A stretch of DNA of 64,000 bases from Aphrocallistes beatrix (taxonomy: Eukaryota > Porifera > Hexactinellida > Sceptrulophora > Aphrocallistidae). Position 1 is the first letter of the stretch. Every line of letters begins with the position of its first letter. Positions 23,901 to 34,458 of the stretch are shown here, piece after piece. Where the stretch lies: positions 1,067,934 to 1,131,933 of the forward strand of contig OY725494.1 of assembly GCA_963281255.1 (NCBI GenBank), in the 5' to 3' direction. Both the position numbers and the translations under genes were made by a program. The notes beneath the pieces were generated by a model. That model was not told the DNA's origin, ran no database searches, and saw nothing but the letters and a program-made list of their open reading frames with translations.

Positions 23901-25208
23901 AATGCCATCATATACAATGGTGATCACTCGCGACATGTGGCATAGGAAAGCAAATGCTGAAAATACTTAATCTTGAAGAAGAGTAATTAAGTTGAAAACT
24001 TATAAAGTGGGTAATTTGAATGTGGAGAATTCGAATTTGAATTCAAATGAAGTGTATCTCTAACAAATTAAATATTTTTGAAACGCTAAATAAATCTATA
24101 TTATAACTATTTGTACGGGAAATTATGTGGTGTACGAATACTTTTGTTCAGGCAGTGTATATGTGGGGAAAATTTGGGCCATCTTTATCGTTTCCATACT
24201 TGAACTATATAAGTGGGGAATGGGGGAGTTAAAAATTTGATACAATCCAGGCCCGTAGCAAGCAATTTTAAACTGGTCCGGCCTGTATTTGCCTTGATCC
24301 GCCCACACAGTAACTCCACCCTTAATTATTGTCATTTTTATGGGGATTCATAATACAAGTGGAATGCCATTGCAATTTTGCCACGCTGCTTCTCATTCTA
24401 CTGAGTTATAATGCTAATACATATTAGATATACAATTTGCAGCTGTGACTGCTATAAACCAGGAGTAATCAAACTGTGGCTCGCAAGTATATTCTGCGTG
24501 ACTATCGACATCCGTCAATCCAATGTTTATTTTTGAAAATTTTATTGGTTTGACTTATGTATATTATGTCTATTCAGTTCCATTGTTAGCTTTGCTAGAA
24601 TTACATTTGTTTGTAACTTCAAAAAAATCTATTTCGTTTTGTGATACATAGTTTCAAATATATTCTTTAATTAAGAATGCTGCATGTAAACAGAACCACA
24701 ATAATATGTCATCTGAATTATACGTTTCCCGGGCGGCGTATTCAATATACAATGTCAGTAGATTATGATGTATCCTTTCTTCTGAAAACTGATCCGGTCT
24801 TCCAACTTTTCAAAATGGATCGTTTGATCATTGCTCGAAATATCATAATGCGTTAATGATAATTTAATATTCAGATGATTGATTATTTCCAATTTATATT
24901 TCACTTATTTCTCTTATATATCAATATTTTACCCCTCTCTCTAGGTTTTACAAGCCCTCAGAGATCTAAGGAGCTCAGGCGTGGATTGCCTAACTTTAGG
25001 ACAGTATATGCGGCCTTCCAATAACCATATCAAGGTTGCAGAGTATGTCACACCGGAAAAGTTTAAATTCTGGGAAAATATTGGCAACCAACTAGGATTC
25101 CTCTACACTGCTAGTGGACCTCTTGTCCGATCTTCCTACAGAGCTGGAGAGTACTTCATTGAGAATATTATGAAGCAGAGACGGGCTGGAAAAGAAAATT
25201 ATAATTGA
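14986..25208 (+). CDS. LIAS: Lipoyl synthase, mitochondrial
   Basis: Radical-SAM enzyme that inserts two sulfurs into octanoyl groups on lipoate-dependent proteins (pyruvate and 2-oxoglutarate dehydrogenases, glycine cleavage H protein). Three exons, 14986-15485, 17789-18146 and 24945-25208, join in frame to 373 residues; human LIAS has 372. The auxiliary 4Fe-4S motif [12 protein letters not shown] is at residues 104-115, the radical-SAM motif CTRGCRFC at 135-142, and the C-terminal RSSY serine that ligands the auxiliary cluster is present in exon 3. Family blocks [39 protein letters not shown] and [15 protein letters not shown] are intact. The first 25 residues are basic and hydrophobic without acidic residues, as expected of a mitochondrial presequence. 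Intron 1 is 2.3 kb and intron 2 is 6.8 kb; both are packed with transposons, yet the splice sites (GTAATT donors, TAG acceptors) are intact. The usual WGLDY start of exon 2 reads SWNVSY here. Confidence 0.95.
15486..17788. other. LIAS intron 1 with repeat fragments
   Basis: Begins GTAATT and ends CTATTTAG. From 16388 to 17190 it holds reverse-orientation pieces of the hairpin-tailed repeat (16388-16475, 16735-16915, 16925-17190) and a left-truncated Tc1-like MITE (about 16490-16731, ending TTCAGGCAGTG then TA). The remainder shows nothing recognisable. Confidence 0.7.
18957..20050. mobile_element. Non-autonomous element with TTAGTTCGAATCGA subterminal tandem repeats
   Basis: The left arm has three or four units like GTCGTTAGTTCGAATCGAAT; the right arm has the inverse (ATTCGAACTAATGAC) four times. 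The centre has two direct copies of an 80-base unit (TAAGGACTGAGGGAAAGGCA at 19636 and 19747). Tandem-unit inverted termini of this kind recur in several elements of this intron. A hAT MITE sits within it. Confidence 0.65.
19144..19575. mobile_element. hAT-type MITE
   Basis: Ends CAGGGTTGGCAGGTTTTGTC and GACAAAACCCAACCCTG. Exact 8-base target duplication GTTTGAAT at 19136-19143 and 19576-19583. Subterminal repeats of GGTTTTGTCCA face each other across an unrelated core. Confidence 0.88.
20136..21831 (+). pseudogene. FLYWCH-MULE-RING transposase relic
   Basis: Broken into three main frames. First, a FLYWCH-like zinc finger: [17 protein letters not shown] then SEHN-Q. Second (20440-20829 plus the following 90 bases), the MULE catalytic region: [19 protein letters not shown] with the first catalytic Asp, then [19 protein letters not shown], and past a stop the [13 protein letters not shown] block where MULE transposases have their C-x-W/F-H motif. 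Third (21337-21831), a C-terminal tail ending in a C3HC4-like RING finger of the IAP/BIRC type: [26 protein letters not shown]. Stops and frameshifts near 20490, 20827 and across 20930-21330 kill it. Architecture is typical of MULE transposase up to the RING, which is an unusual addition. Confidence 0.8.
22434..23018. mobile_element. MITE with CACTTGTCAGAATGG tandem-repeat termini
   Basis: Exact 10-base target duplication CTTAAGAAGG at 22424-22433 and 23019-23028. The left arm contains seven to eight units of about 30 bases (GCTGTCACTTGTCAGAATGG plus TTTTTAGGACT); the right arm has two to three in inverse orientation. The core at about 22700-22905 (GTTTCGTCACTGATATTTCT through CCTACTCTCACTTTCCTACC) is shared with the neighbouring MITE at 23111-23572. 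A 9-10 base duplication suggests MULE-type mobilisation. Confidence 0.85.
23111..23572. mobile_element. MITE with GGACAGTTCGCTACA tandem-repeat termini
   Basis: Ends GGAATACGGACAGTTCGC and GCGAACTGTCCGTATCCC. Flanks ATTTGTAAC (23102-23110) and ATTTGTAGC (23573-23581) form a 9-base target duplication with one mismatch. The left arm is eight or so 15-base units; the right arm has two. The core (about 23300-23530) is similar to that of the element at 22434, though the termini are unrelated. Confidence 0.82.
23700..24157. mobile_element. Tc1-like MITE
   Basis: Ends CACTGCCTGAACAAAAGTAT and ATACTTTTGTTCAGGCAGTG between TA dinucleotides, in LIAS intron 2. No gene. Confidence 0.85.
24158..24944. 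other. Remainder of LIAS intron 2
   Basis: AT-rich. A possible hAT end (CAGGAGTAATCAAACTGTGG) lies at about 24461. Otherwise nothing recognisable. The intron closes with CCTCTCTCTAG before exon 3. Confidence 0.5.
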
Positions 25209-25659
25209 AATTAATATTTGTTCATGTACGATCCATTCAGACTATGCGAAAGTGCATCAACTGATATCAAATTCCTATTTTACACAAAGCCTATAGATCA
25301 GGGGTTTTCCACCTAGGGGTCACAAGGGATCCCAAGGAAGGTCGCGAAACGAATACTTTTATTGCTTAAATTTAAAGCCATAAAAGTATTTGTTTCCCAA
25401 CCTCCTATTTTCTTCTAAATATTGATTTTTTGACCAATATAATATACCTCTTCCCCTCGAATTACTACATTTTACATGATTTCCATACTATTAAAACTCG
25501 ATTAATGTTTATTTGTGTGTATATGTTGCAGCCAAGTGCGAATTTAGTCTAAGTACACTTAAACTAGAGTAGTTAATTTAAGTTCACTTCGACTAGTCCA
25601 AGTGCGAATGGTATTAAACTCGACGCAGTGGGTGGCTAAAATTAGCTGCAGTCTGATAA

Positions 25660-27634
25660 TGGTAGAGAATTTAAGATTGAATTATTGTTCAATACTCTAA
25701 ATCAGTACTGGTCTTCAAAAATTATCCATGGGAAACCTCGACATCCTCAAACTCCAGGTAGAGAGTGCAAACAAGGACATCAACTTGTTGGGTTAAACAT
25801 ATAAAAGAAGTACAGTATTAAAAAAATATCAGTTACTATAGTGGGTTAGGAATGTCACCGTTCCAAGCAGTCTTCAACACTAAACCTCCTATTGCCCTTT
25901 CCTAACAAGGTATTCCGGATGAACTTTCCAGCAGCATATTGACAGAAGAGGATTATGAACAAATAATGAATAAGATAAATCTTTCAGGTTCCCAAACTTC
26001 CATTCCTTCCATCTCGACGAGCTTTGCAATCACTAGATACTATATCATTTGAATATGAGCAAGAAACTAACAACAATTTAATCCAACCTAATTATACAGA
26101 TACTTACCTTGAAGACATTTCTAAACCTGTTTATTCTTCCAAATGGTTAGATAATTCATCAGCATATGAGTATGAGCCTCAGAACTACAGTTCCAAGTTC
26201 CCCCCGTTACTGATAGTTGCTCAGAAAATCTGATAATACCAACAGTTCATGCATAGCACCTGCGATACAACCGACATCCTCTATCAGTAACATGGTGTGT
26301 CCAGTTTGTGAGCTAGAGACATCAGGAGCCCATACTTGTATAGATTGCTTTAGATATGTTCATATTATTTGTGGCCGCAGTATTGGAGAGGAAGGATATG
26401 GCAATTCAATCGTGTGTAATAAATGTGATTTGAAGAGAAATCAAAATGATGCTGAAGCAATGCGGCACAAATTAAAAAGAAAACAAACCCAGCAACATCA
26501 GCATATGTTAAAATCAAGTATTAATAGAATTCCTCCTGTCAATATTGGAGACAGTGTTTTAATACAAATCTCATCGCCAGATACTATGACAACATTGGGA
26601 AGCAAGAATTTGTTAGGTATTATTTCAAATAAAGAGGATGATTTGTATACTATATCGACAAGACAAGGGACAATAGAATCTCTTTATACGAGGAATCAAT
26701 TCGAAGTATGTCCCAAGAATATATTACAAATGGATGAAGTACCTTCAAACGGGATACCGACATTTGGTTACACGACAATCCGTTACACGACATTTGGTTA
26801 CAGACAATTCGTTACATGACAATTCGCTACTGTGACATTACGTTACACGACCATTCGTTACACGACATTTCGCTACTAATTTGATTGGCCAATTCTAAAC
26901 ACTTCAAAGTTATTGTTTAAAATCATAGAAAATTTGTGTGTAATTATTTTATGTCACCTGTGTTGAAATTTAAGGTTTTCCTACACTAGTTCATTTACAA
27001 AATAAATAGTGAACGTTTGAATTAAGTTCATTTTCATTTCTTCTTACTTCGCATCAAATTGCAGGAGCTCAGCCACCTAAACGTGTAAAGACACAAGCAA
27101 ACGAATTAGCGCTGAAGAATCTCATCGCTAGTTATTTCTATCGCCCTAGGATTGAGTCCTAAGAGGGGTTGCACATCATTTCGGGATGGATGCTAACTAG
27201 ATGATTGATGCTAACTAGATGATTGATGTTAACTAGAAGTTTTTGTGTTATTTTTATGATTACTTTACAACATTCTGTGTACTGAAGTATGATGTTAGAC
27301 AATAACTTTCAAGTGACTAGAATTGGCCAATCAAATTAGTAGCGAAATGTCGTGTAACGTAATGTCACAGTAGCGAATTGTCTTGTAACGAATTGTCTGT
27401 AACCAAATGTCGTGTAACGGATTGTCGTGTAACCAACTGTCGGTATCCCCTTCAAACACAATATCTCAATGTAATGCAATGCGGAACGCTTCGCTCTTCT
27501 CATCCCATTATTGTAATTGCAAGTGTTTTGCAAAAACTCAAGGTGTCCTTGTCGAAGATCACAAAAACAATTCCATTCAAAGTGTCATAATGGCGAGCCT
27601 GTCGAAACAAAGTCTAGTATTTCACTTACTGTAA
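25660..27634 (+). pseudogene. Integrase-type transposase relic, KRBA2/Ginger family
   Basis: The 5' half of the integrase is missing. The visible part starts with the second catalytic region (an NGREF-like block), then IIHGKPRHPQTPG, then in another frame GMSPFQAVFNTKPP. Downstream a zinc-binding module CPVCELETSGAHTCIDCF followed by VHIICG and CNKC, typical of KRBA2/SCAND3-like integrases, precedes a charged region and the stretch NILQMDEVPSN, where a MITE interrupts the frame at 26751. The frame resumes after the MITE at 27450 with a Cys-rich tail (YCNCKC). Several frameshifts before 26217 show it was already dying. Confidence 0.75.
26751..27449. mobile_element. MITE with TTACACGACATTTCG tandem-repeat termini
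   Basis: Ends GGGATACCGACATTTGGTTA and its inverse TGTCGGTATCCC. Exact 8-base target duplication CTTCAAAC at 26743-26750 and 27450-27457. Each arm holds six or seven 15-17 base units of the type CGTTACACGACAATT; the innermost part of the arms (GTAGCGAAATGTCG, AATTGGCCAATCAAATTAGT) is also inverted. The GGGATAC terminus is shared with the MITE at 23111. It interrupts the Ginger-type reading frame. Confidence 0.88.
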
Positions 27635-27744
27635 TAGAATAGAATAGAATAGTTTCTGCACTTATATTTGGTATTTGGATACAAATAGAGAAAAAACTCT
27701 TCCTTAAAATGTTCTTATAACCGATTTCTATTAGTACTGTATAT

Positions 27745-27844
27745 CAGTGTTTCTTAACCTTTTTCGCTTACCGCCCACTTAATCCGTTCAAATTTTTCAA
27801 GCGCCCCCTTAGGCTCTCCGAACGCATCCACGATGAGAACCCTG
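27745..27844. mobile_element. Short hAT-type MITE (100 bases)
   Basis: Starts CAGTGTTTCTTAACCTTTTT, ends GATGAGAACCCTG. Exact 8-base target duplication CTGTATAT at 27737-27744 and 27845-27852. Confidence 0.85.
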
Positions 27845-28876
27845 CTGTATATACTCGAAATGTATCGGGGCGAATCTTAATGTTTACCTTCATTTACTAC
27901 TTAAATAAATGAATGTTTCAGACATATGAGAGTTTTCAATGAATGTTACCCTCGAGTGAATCAAGAAATTATAATTTACTGTTAATTTTATTTCTAACAG
28001 GTACATAAAATATTTAGTACACTCTTTGGGGGGGGAGATTATTCGACGGAGGTGATTATCGAAGGCCGACTACTATTCGGATATATATGGTGTGTTTTTT
28101 CCTTTTATTCAGATCCATATTATTCAGTAACTTCTACTATAGAAGTTAATTGTTATAGTTATGTGCCATTAAAAGTTAACTAACTTCATTATAAGTGCTT
28201 TGGACGAAATGCTTTCAAGTAGGAAATAATATTAATGTTTAAAAACTAATTAACACCACTCATAGCATTCTATACATGAGGCAATGACAGTCACCAAAAA
28301 AATAGTACCATGGATTGCTTAGTATATTCAATCCTGAAACCGCTAATTCTGGCTCTTCCCATACTAATCTTATGCATGTGTTACTATGGAATTAGAACAT
28401 TGTATACTTGCACATGCAGTACATCACGGTGATATTAATCGAGTTTTAATAGTAAAGATAAAGGATTAGTGTAAATTTGAATATACTAAGCAATCCCTGG
28501 TCAAAAAAAAAATAGTGACTGCCATTGCCTTATGTATAGAATGCTATGCACCACCCTATGTTAGTGGTTCACGAATTTAATGAACCCACGACCCTGAATT
28601 CCTATTTATAAATATAACATATACGTACATAGTATATGTATAAAGACGAGCAGTTGCTAGCCCCTTTAGTGATTTTAGCCACTCAATTGCGTCTAGTTTA
28701 ATACCATTCGCACTTGGACTAGTCTAAGTGAACTTAAACTAACTACTCTAGTCTAGTAAGTGTACTTAGACTAGTTCAAGTGCGTTAGACTAAATTCGCA
28801 CTTGGACTGCAACATGCAACATATATATCCTTACTATTAAAGCTCGATTAATGTATATATATATATATATATATAT

Positions 28877-29342
28877 ACAAACGCGCTTCGCATGCTTCCG
28901 CTACGCGGCTGGCAGACACTTTGTGTCCGCCGGAGGCGCCCTGCGGGCGCCTGGAGTCACATAAAATCTCTAAATAGGTCTGTCCACTGTTATAATCGAT
29001 ATCGCACGAAAAATCACCAAATTTGTCAATTTTTAAAATTTTGATGCGTAATGATGACATCATAACAGAGTGATGAGTCATCATTTTTCGATGATAGTTG
29101 TATCATATGTGAAATATATTAATATACACATTCTATTAAAATTTCAGCTTTCTATCACCTAAAATGGCGTTATGGTCCAAAAACTGAATTTTCTAATTAC
29201 TAAAAAGGTAACAATGACTTCATAATTCCATGATGAGTCGACATTTTCGTCTGAGCTCAGAACTTAGTGGAGCCATAGCCAAAAGAGTCCCACATGCCAA
29301 AAATCAGCTTTCTGTGCCTGGCAGTTTCTTCAATCAATTCGT

Positions 29343-29345
<3 letters not shown>
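28877..29345 (-). repeat. Hairpin-tailed repeat, copy on minus strand
   Basis: Read on the minus strand it runs from TGTAACGAATTGATTGAAGA to AAGCGCGTTTGT. The first tail hairpin is AGGCGCCC-GCA-GGGCGCCT, stem intact with a changed loop. The second is GGCGGACAC-AAA-GTGTCTGCC. Confidence 0.8.

Positions 29346-29420
<75 letters not shown>
29346..29420. repeat. (TA)n microsatellite
   Basis: About 37 TA units without interruption. Similar but shorter TA runs abut many copies of the hairpin-tailed repeat. Confidence 0.95.
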
Positions 29421-29424
<4 letters not shown>

Positions 29425-29493
29425 AACAACAAACAAACATTAATTGAGTTTTAATAGTAAGGATATATATATATATATTTAATTAAATATATA

Positions 29494-29790
29494 TATCTGT
29501 AACGAATTGATTGGAGAAATTGCCAGGCACAGAAAGCTGATTTTTGGCATGTGGGAGTCTTTTGGCTATGGCTCCACTAAGTTCTGAGCTCAGACTAAAA
29601 TGACGACTCATCATGAAATTATGACGTCATTGTCACCTTTTTATAATTAGAAATTTCAGTTTTTCGGCTATAACTCAGCCATTCCAGGAGATAGAAGGCT
29701 GATATTTTAATAAAATGTGTATATTAATATACCTCACTTATGATACAACTATCATCAAAAAATGACGACGTCATCATTACGATTTTACAT
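29494..29790 (+). repeat. Hairpin-tailed repeat, 3' truncated copy
   Basis: Starts TCTGTAACGAATTGATTGGA; ends just after the second TGACGTCA block. The GC tail is absent, cut by the element beginning near 29823. Confidence 0.75.
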
Positions 29791-29822
29791 TTTAGTCGTC
29801 ACATATGCAATACTTTATCACC

Positions 29823-30881
29823 GGTTATAATTATTGTACTAACAAATTTAGTTAAAAGTCTACCAAAATTTGTTATAGCTGTAACAAAATTTGTAAAATC
29901 ACTAACAAATCACCTCTACCAAAATTAGTGAAATGTCTAAAATAATTGATGAAAGGAATGCCAAAATTAATGAAGAGTCTCACACATTTTTGGAAAGTCG
30001 AAATTGATACAGCACTAAAAAAATATTAAAAATATTAAGAAAATTGATAAAAAGACTAAAAAATTATTGAAAAGACTGGTAAAAATAATACAACGTCAAA
30101 CAAATCTAATTATAAATTTAGTGAAATAACCTACGAAATCATTAAACGAAAGCAGAATACTGATATTTGGTTGACAGTCGTTTATTTTCAAACTTGATAG
30201 ATATATAGAGATTGAATTCTCAAACTTTTGTTTTTGAGCTGAGAAAAATTATGTCTTTGCTACTTACTACAATTCGAGTGCAGTAAAATAATCCAATAAT
30301 CTGACCAAATATATACGAATCAAAAGGTTATCATCTAAGGCAGTGGTTCCCAACCGGGGGTCCATGGACCCCTTAGTGGTTCACAGAAGACATCATGGAG
30401 TCCACATGATTCAAAATTTTGTATTACGGTTAATATGAGAGGGCCCACAGAATATAGGAATAATTACTATAATGGTCCACACCCAAAAAGGGTTAAAAAC
30501 GGTGATCTAAGGTAGTATATAAAAAGAACTGAAATTAAATTGCCTTTTGAGATAAAGAATTGGGCCTGAAACTTATTGAATGCCCTACCAATTGCTTACA
30601 AAGAAATTGAATTTATCTAAAAACTAATGTGAGTCGAACAATTTGATAATATCAATTGTGTTAATCTTTTATTTATTTTGACTTTCCAAAATGTTGAGAG
30701 AGTTTTCATTAATTTAGTTGGTCCTTTCATTCATCTTGTTGGTCTTTTCATTCATTTTGTTAGTCATTTCACAAACTTTGGTAGACGTGATTTGTTAGTG
30801 ATTTCACAAATTTTGTTACAGTTATAAAAAATTTTGTTTGACATTTAACTAAATTTGTTAGTGCAGCAATAATTAGAACCC
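29823..30881. mobile_element. Non-autonomous element with long subterminal repeats
   Basis: Left arm GGTTATAATTATTGTACTAA and CAAATTTAGTTAAAAGTC; right arm is the inverse (AACTAAATTTGTTAGTGCAG to TAATTAGAACC). Arms are about 150 bases and contain repeated CTAACAAAATTTGTGAAATG-like units. Flanks CTTTATCACC and CTTTATTACC are a probable 9-10 base duplication with one mismatch, as in MULE-type elements. A hAT MITE sits inside. Confidence 0.65.
30341..30504. mobile_element. hAT-type MITE
   Basis: Starts CAGTGGTTCCCAACCGGG, ends GGGTTAAAAACGGTG. Exact 8-base target duplication ATCTAAGG at 30333-30340 and 30505-30512. Confidence 0.88.
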
Positions 30882-31157
30882 CTTTATTACCTAACAAAAA
30901 TAGCTTATCTTAAATACAATAAAATTGCATTGATCATAATTTTCTCAGTGGTTTGAATGAAAAGCGGGAATAATTAACTACCAACGTACTACAAGTTATT
31001 AAACATATATCTACCACTATTCTGAGAAGGAACAATAAATGTTTTGCACCCTCTTTAGGGTGCGATATTGTGGACGCATTTATTATAGGGAGGGTTACAT
31101 TTCGAGGATAGTATGTAGAAACTTACTATTTTTATTTACATTTGCATTAGAGATTCA

Positions 31158-32783
31158 ATGTCTAAATCTGATATGATTACATCAGATGAAGCAAATTTTC
31201 CTAAAATGACTAAAAAGTCAATTCGAGCAATTTGTAAGGAGTTAAACCAATATTTAACTCCAGAACTAAATGACGTATTATATCTGCATTTCAAAGGGTT
31301 TTCTCAAATCGAGAACTTAGAAGAGTATACTGGCCTGAAATGTTTATGGCTAGAAAGCAATGGCATATCTAGAATAGAGAACATTGGTCACTTGAGAGAA
31401 TTGAAGTGTCTTTATTTACAGCAAAATCTTATTGAGGAGATCAATAATTTGCAGGATTTAACAGAACTTGATACGTTGAATCTGTCTAATAATTCACTTT
31501 CAAAATTGCAGAATTTATCCTGTCTCGCGAAACTTCACACGTTACAAGTATCGCATAATTATTTCAAAACTGCTGAGGACATCAAGGAGCTGAAATTGTG
31601 TCCATCTATCGGTATTCTAGACTTACAGCACAATCGATTAAACGATCCAGAGATTGTACAGGTGTTTGAAGAAATGCCAAACCTCGCTGTGTTAACACTA
31701 CAGGGAAATCCGGTAATAAATTCCATAAAATATTATCGAAAAACGATGATTTGTTCGATTTCTTCTCTGAAATATTTGGATGATAGGCCAATATTTGAAA
31801 AAGACCGAGCAGTCGCTCTTGCATGGCAGAGGGGTGGAGTTACAGCCGAGAGAGAAGAACGGCAACGGTGGTACCGAATAGAACAGGAGAAAATTCTCAG
31901 GAGTGTGGAGGCCTTACGCGAGATTCGTGAGAGAAAATCTTTGGTAGATGATGGTAACCAGATCACTCTTGAATCAAATGAATGCGATGAAAGTTCTAAT
32001 GACAAAGATACTGATGAAATTCCAAATATTGCTAAACCAACGCGCGTTTTATCTAGAAACATAGCGAAATCTGAGGATACTACTCCATATCATGTGTTAC
32101 CAGCTAACTACTCTATTCCACTATTTGAGCCAGCACTGAAGTGCAAGGAGAGCGTTTCTGTTTTAAAAGATAATGATGCAGAACCTACCGTGAATAATTT
32201 GTTAGTTACAGAGCTGCCTTATGATAGCTCTATTGAAGAGATAGATCTGACTAGCATAAAAAGTCCCAATTTGGATACACAAGTTACTAGCTCCATATTC
32301 AGTGGGAATTTCTTGGGAATTCAGCAAAACAACCCACTATTATTTGATTTTGAAAGATCCGAATCCTCAGTTCATCAGCATATTTCCTCACGGCCAGTTA
32401 TAATTGAGGAATTTGATTCTAATTCTGATGCTGGTTACAAAACTGGAACGAATCAATCAGTTGATTCTGGCATGGCAGCAACTCAAGAATCATGTAAAAA
32501 TCTCCAATCGACTAATCAAGTTTCTAGTCTTGTAACTGATATTGAAACAGAAAATCTCGAGATGAATACTTTGGGAACTAAACAGTCTCTTGATTTCGTC
32601 GAATATTTTGACGATTTGAAAGGAGTGGATATAGTGACAACTGGTCTAGATGAAAATGAAATCGTTACTATAGATTCAGAGGAATGTTCTGATGCATTTA
32701 AATATATTCCTCCCTCTGAAGTAATAGAAAACCTAGCTATGAATATCGGGAATTCTTTTGCTTCTAATGATCATAAGAAATAA
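31158..32783 (+). CDS. DNAAF1: Dynein axonemal assembly factor 1 (LRRC50)
   Basis: Single-exon gene of 541 residues. It begins with a short leader and the family helix [19 protein letters not shown]. Six SDS22-type leucine-rich repeats follow (about residues 38-180), for example [40 protein letters not shown] and [20 protein letters not shown]. An LRR cap motif comes next: [20 protein letters not shown], then [15 protein letters not shown], which is diagnostic of DNAAF1. From about residue 225 a basic, Arg/Glu-rich helix leads to a long acidic, Ser-rich disordered tail, as in the family; vertebrate proteins are longer, about 700 residues. DNAAF1 acts in the cytoplasm to preassemble dynein arms before transport into cilia. 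The ATG follows TTGCATTAG by seven bases, so a 5' UTR intron or spliced leader acceptor is likely. The vertebrate gene has many introns; here there are none. Confidence 0.93.
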   Translation: MSKSDMITSDEANFPKMTKKSIRAICKELNQYLTPELNDVLYLHFKGFSQIENLEEYTGLKCLWLESNGISRIENIGHLRELKCLYLQQNLIEEINNLQDLTELDTLNLSNNSLSKLQNLSCLAKLHTLQVSHNYFKTAEDIKELKLCPSIGILDLQHNRLNDPEIVQVFEEMPNLAVLTLQGNPVINSIKYYRKTMICSISSLKYLDDRPIFEKDRAVALAWQRGGVTAEREERQRWYRIEQEKILRSVEALREIRERKSLVDDGNQITLESNECDESSNDKDTDEIPNIAKPTRVLSRNIAKSEDTTPYHVLPANYSIPLFEPALKCKESVSVLKDNDAEPTVNNLLVTELPYDSSIEEIDLTSIKSPNLDTQVTSSIFSGNFLGIQQNNPLLFDFERSESSVHQHISSRPVIIEEFDSNSDAGYKTGTNQSVDSGMAATQESCKNLQSTNQVSSLVTDIETENLEMNTLGTKQSLDFVEYFDDLKGVDIVTTGLDENEIVTIDSEECSDAFKYIPPSEVIENLAMNIGNSFASNDHKK

Positions 32784-33420
32784 GCCACTATCTAAAACTT
32801 TCTATTATTTTCAAACTCTGATTGTAACAAATACTTAGTCCCTACAAATGAACTTTATTACATATTATTATAACATTTATCTATGTAATGTCTTTCCTAT
32901 ATATTAATCCTACATACCTATTGAAGAGGATTATATGAGAGAAGTTTAATCTCACACAATCATATTTTTCATTAGAACTGAATCAAACCTCACCATGAAA
33001 TTTTTTTAGTTTAAATCAAGTGAGTTATGGTCTATTGTAGGTTACTCAAATATCCTTAATATCCTTACAAATTTATGTTATTTTTAAATCACATATAATA
33101 ATCCCTTCTCAACTTTCTTTAGAGGAAAGAACTATCATATGCAGTAGAAATTGGTTAAGACGTACCAGCCTGGGAAACAAGTAAAGTACGTACTTACCAA
33201 GGTACGTCTTAACCGTATGCATAATCCACGAGTCGAAATTTGTAAATGTGTCCCCTCATTTGATAATATAATCCGAGGTACATGTTGCTGCTAGTCTGTT
33301 ATCAAATGAGGTAGGTAATAAGAGAGTGAAAAACGGAACTTCTGACTTGTACCCATGATGTGAATACGATATACGCATATAGTAGGGTATGCAAGTATTC
33401 AACATAACGATAAGATAAAA
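32784..33420. other. Intergenic region after DNAAF1
   Basis: AT-rich. One small inverted pair (AAGACGTACCAGCCTGGGAA near 33160 with CCAAGGTACGTCTTA near 33208) suggests a tiny fold-back. Otherwise I see nothing. Confidence 0.4.
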
Positions 33421-34299
33421 CATAGCCTACTCTAATAATGGCTTACAGTAAAATAACCAAGGATGCGGTAATAGCCGAATGGGTTAATACACGATTAGCC
33501 TAAATCGTTAACCATGTAGGATAGGCATTAAGAATGTATTACAAGCATATATAAACATGGCATCAAAGTACATATATCCGTTGTCAAAATTTCGATTAGT
33601 CATCATATCATTGCGCAACAGGTCATTTTAAGCACGATTTTGGCAATTGTCTAAGCTGTTTTAAGCCTACTTCTAAATGTTATTAAGATATAATTTTTGT
33701 GTAGGACTAACATTAGTACGAGTTGGTTTGAAAAATTTATTGGAATTTTTCAATGGAATGTTGTTACATTCCTACGTTGCTATGGTAAAGCATTTTGATC
33801 AGTTTGAGCCATATCCTGCAATCTGTAAGAACTAGGTCTTCAAATTTGATCGCATTTTATAAGAAATTGGCTACTTCCTATTAGGTAATAATACAATTAA
33901 ATGGCCCAAACTGACCAAAATGCTTCACCATAGCAACGCAGGAATGTAACAACATTTCATTGAAAAATTCCAAATTTTTCAAATCAACTCGTACTAATCT
34001 TGGTTCTACACAAAAATCACACCTTAATACCATTTAGAAATAGGGTTAAAACAGCTTAGAAAATCACTAAATTGTCCTTAGAATGACCTGTTGCGCAATG
34101 ATATGATGACTAATCGAAATTTTTCCAACGGATATATGTACTTTGATACCATGTTTATATATGCTGGTAATACATTATTAATGCCTATTCTGCATGGTTA
34201 ACGATTTTAGGCTAATCGTGTATTAATCCATTCGGCTACTACTTCATCCCTAGTCCATAATTTTCAGTCTACTGTGAGGCATTATTAGAGTAGGCTATG
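33421..34299. repeat. Fold-back element FB2
   Basis: Starts CATAGCCTACTCTAATAATG and ends with the inverse. Exact 7-base target duplication GATAAAA at 33414-33420 and 34300-34306. The arms (about 420 bases each) mirror one another through the AATGTTGTTACATTCC block. Same family as FB1. Confidence 0.85.
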
Positions 34300-34458
34300 G
34301 ATAAAAGTATTTTGATTGTCACGTACTCCGATAACCAAAATAGTTCTACTGATAGTTTAAAGAATATGTACTATGTAACTACATTTAAATTAATACATTT
34401 TATTTTGTTGGAAAAAAGGAGTACGTACTTGTAAAATGAAATAGTTTGCACAAGCATA

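Larger units (their letters stand above)
25524..28821 (+). mobile_element. Ginger/KRBA2-type DNA transposon, dead
   Basis: Terminal inverted repeats of about 120 bases start TGTTGCAGCCAAGTGCGAAT on the left (25524) and its inverse on the right (to 28821; TGTTGCA is duplicated there). Both arms continue through GACTAGTCCAAGTGCGAATG and GTATTAAACT. TATA flanks both ends (25520-25523 and 28822-28825), a possible 4-base target duplication. Termini of the TGTNR type with 4-base duplications are what I recall for Ginger elements. It carries an integrase relic and contains a later MITE (26751-27449) and a hAT MITE (27745-27844). Confidence 0.78.
28837..29465. mobile_element. TIR element ATCCTTACTATTAAA... 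enclosing a hairpin-tailed repeat
   Basis: ATCCTTACTATTAAAGCTCG is present at 28837 and its inverse, ending TAGTAAGGAT, at about 29465. Between them is a minus-strand copy of the hairpin-tailed repeat (about 28877-29345) and a (TA)n microsatellite (29346-29420). The same terminal motif occurs alone near 25486, 41850, 45757, 46198 and 46437, often next to this repeat or (TA)n. Confidence 0.6.

Noticed and set aside
26217-26819. A possible host zinc-finger gene (CPVCELETSGAHTC)
   Set aside because: It lies between the inverted ends of a transposon, follows a broken integrase core, and is interrupted by a MITE.
29346-29420. Long (TA)n tract as a replication or regulatory element
   Set aside because: It is a plain microsatellite next to transposons; nothing else suggests a function.
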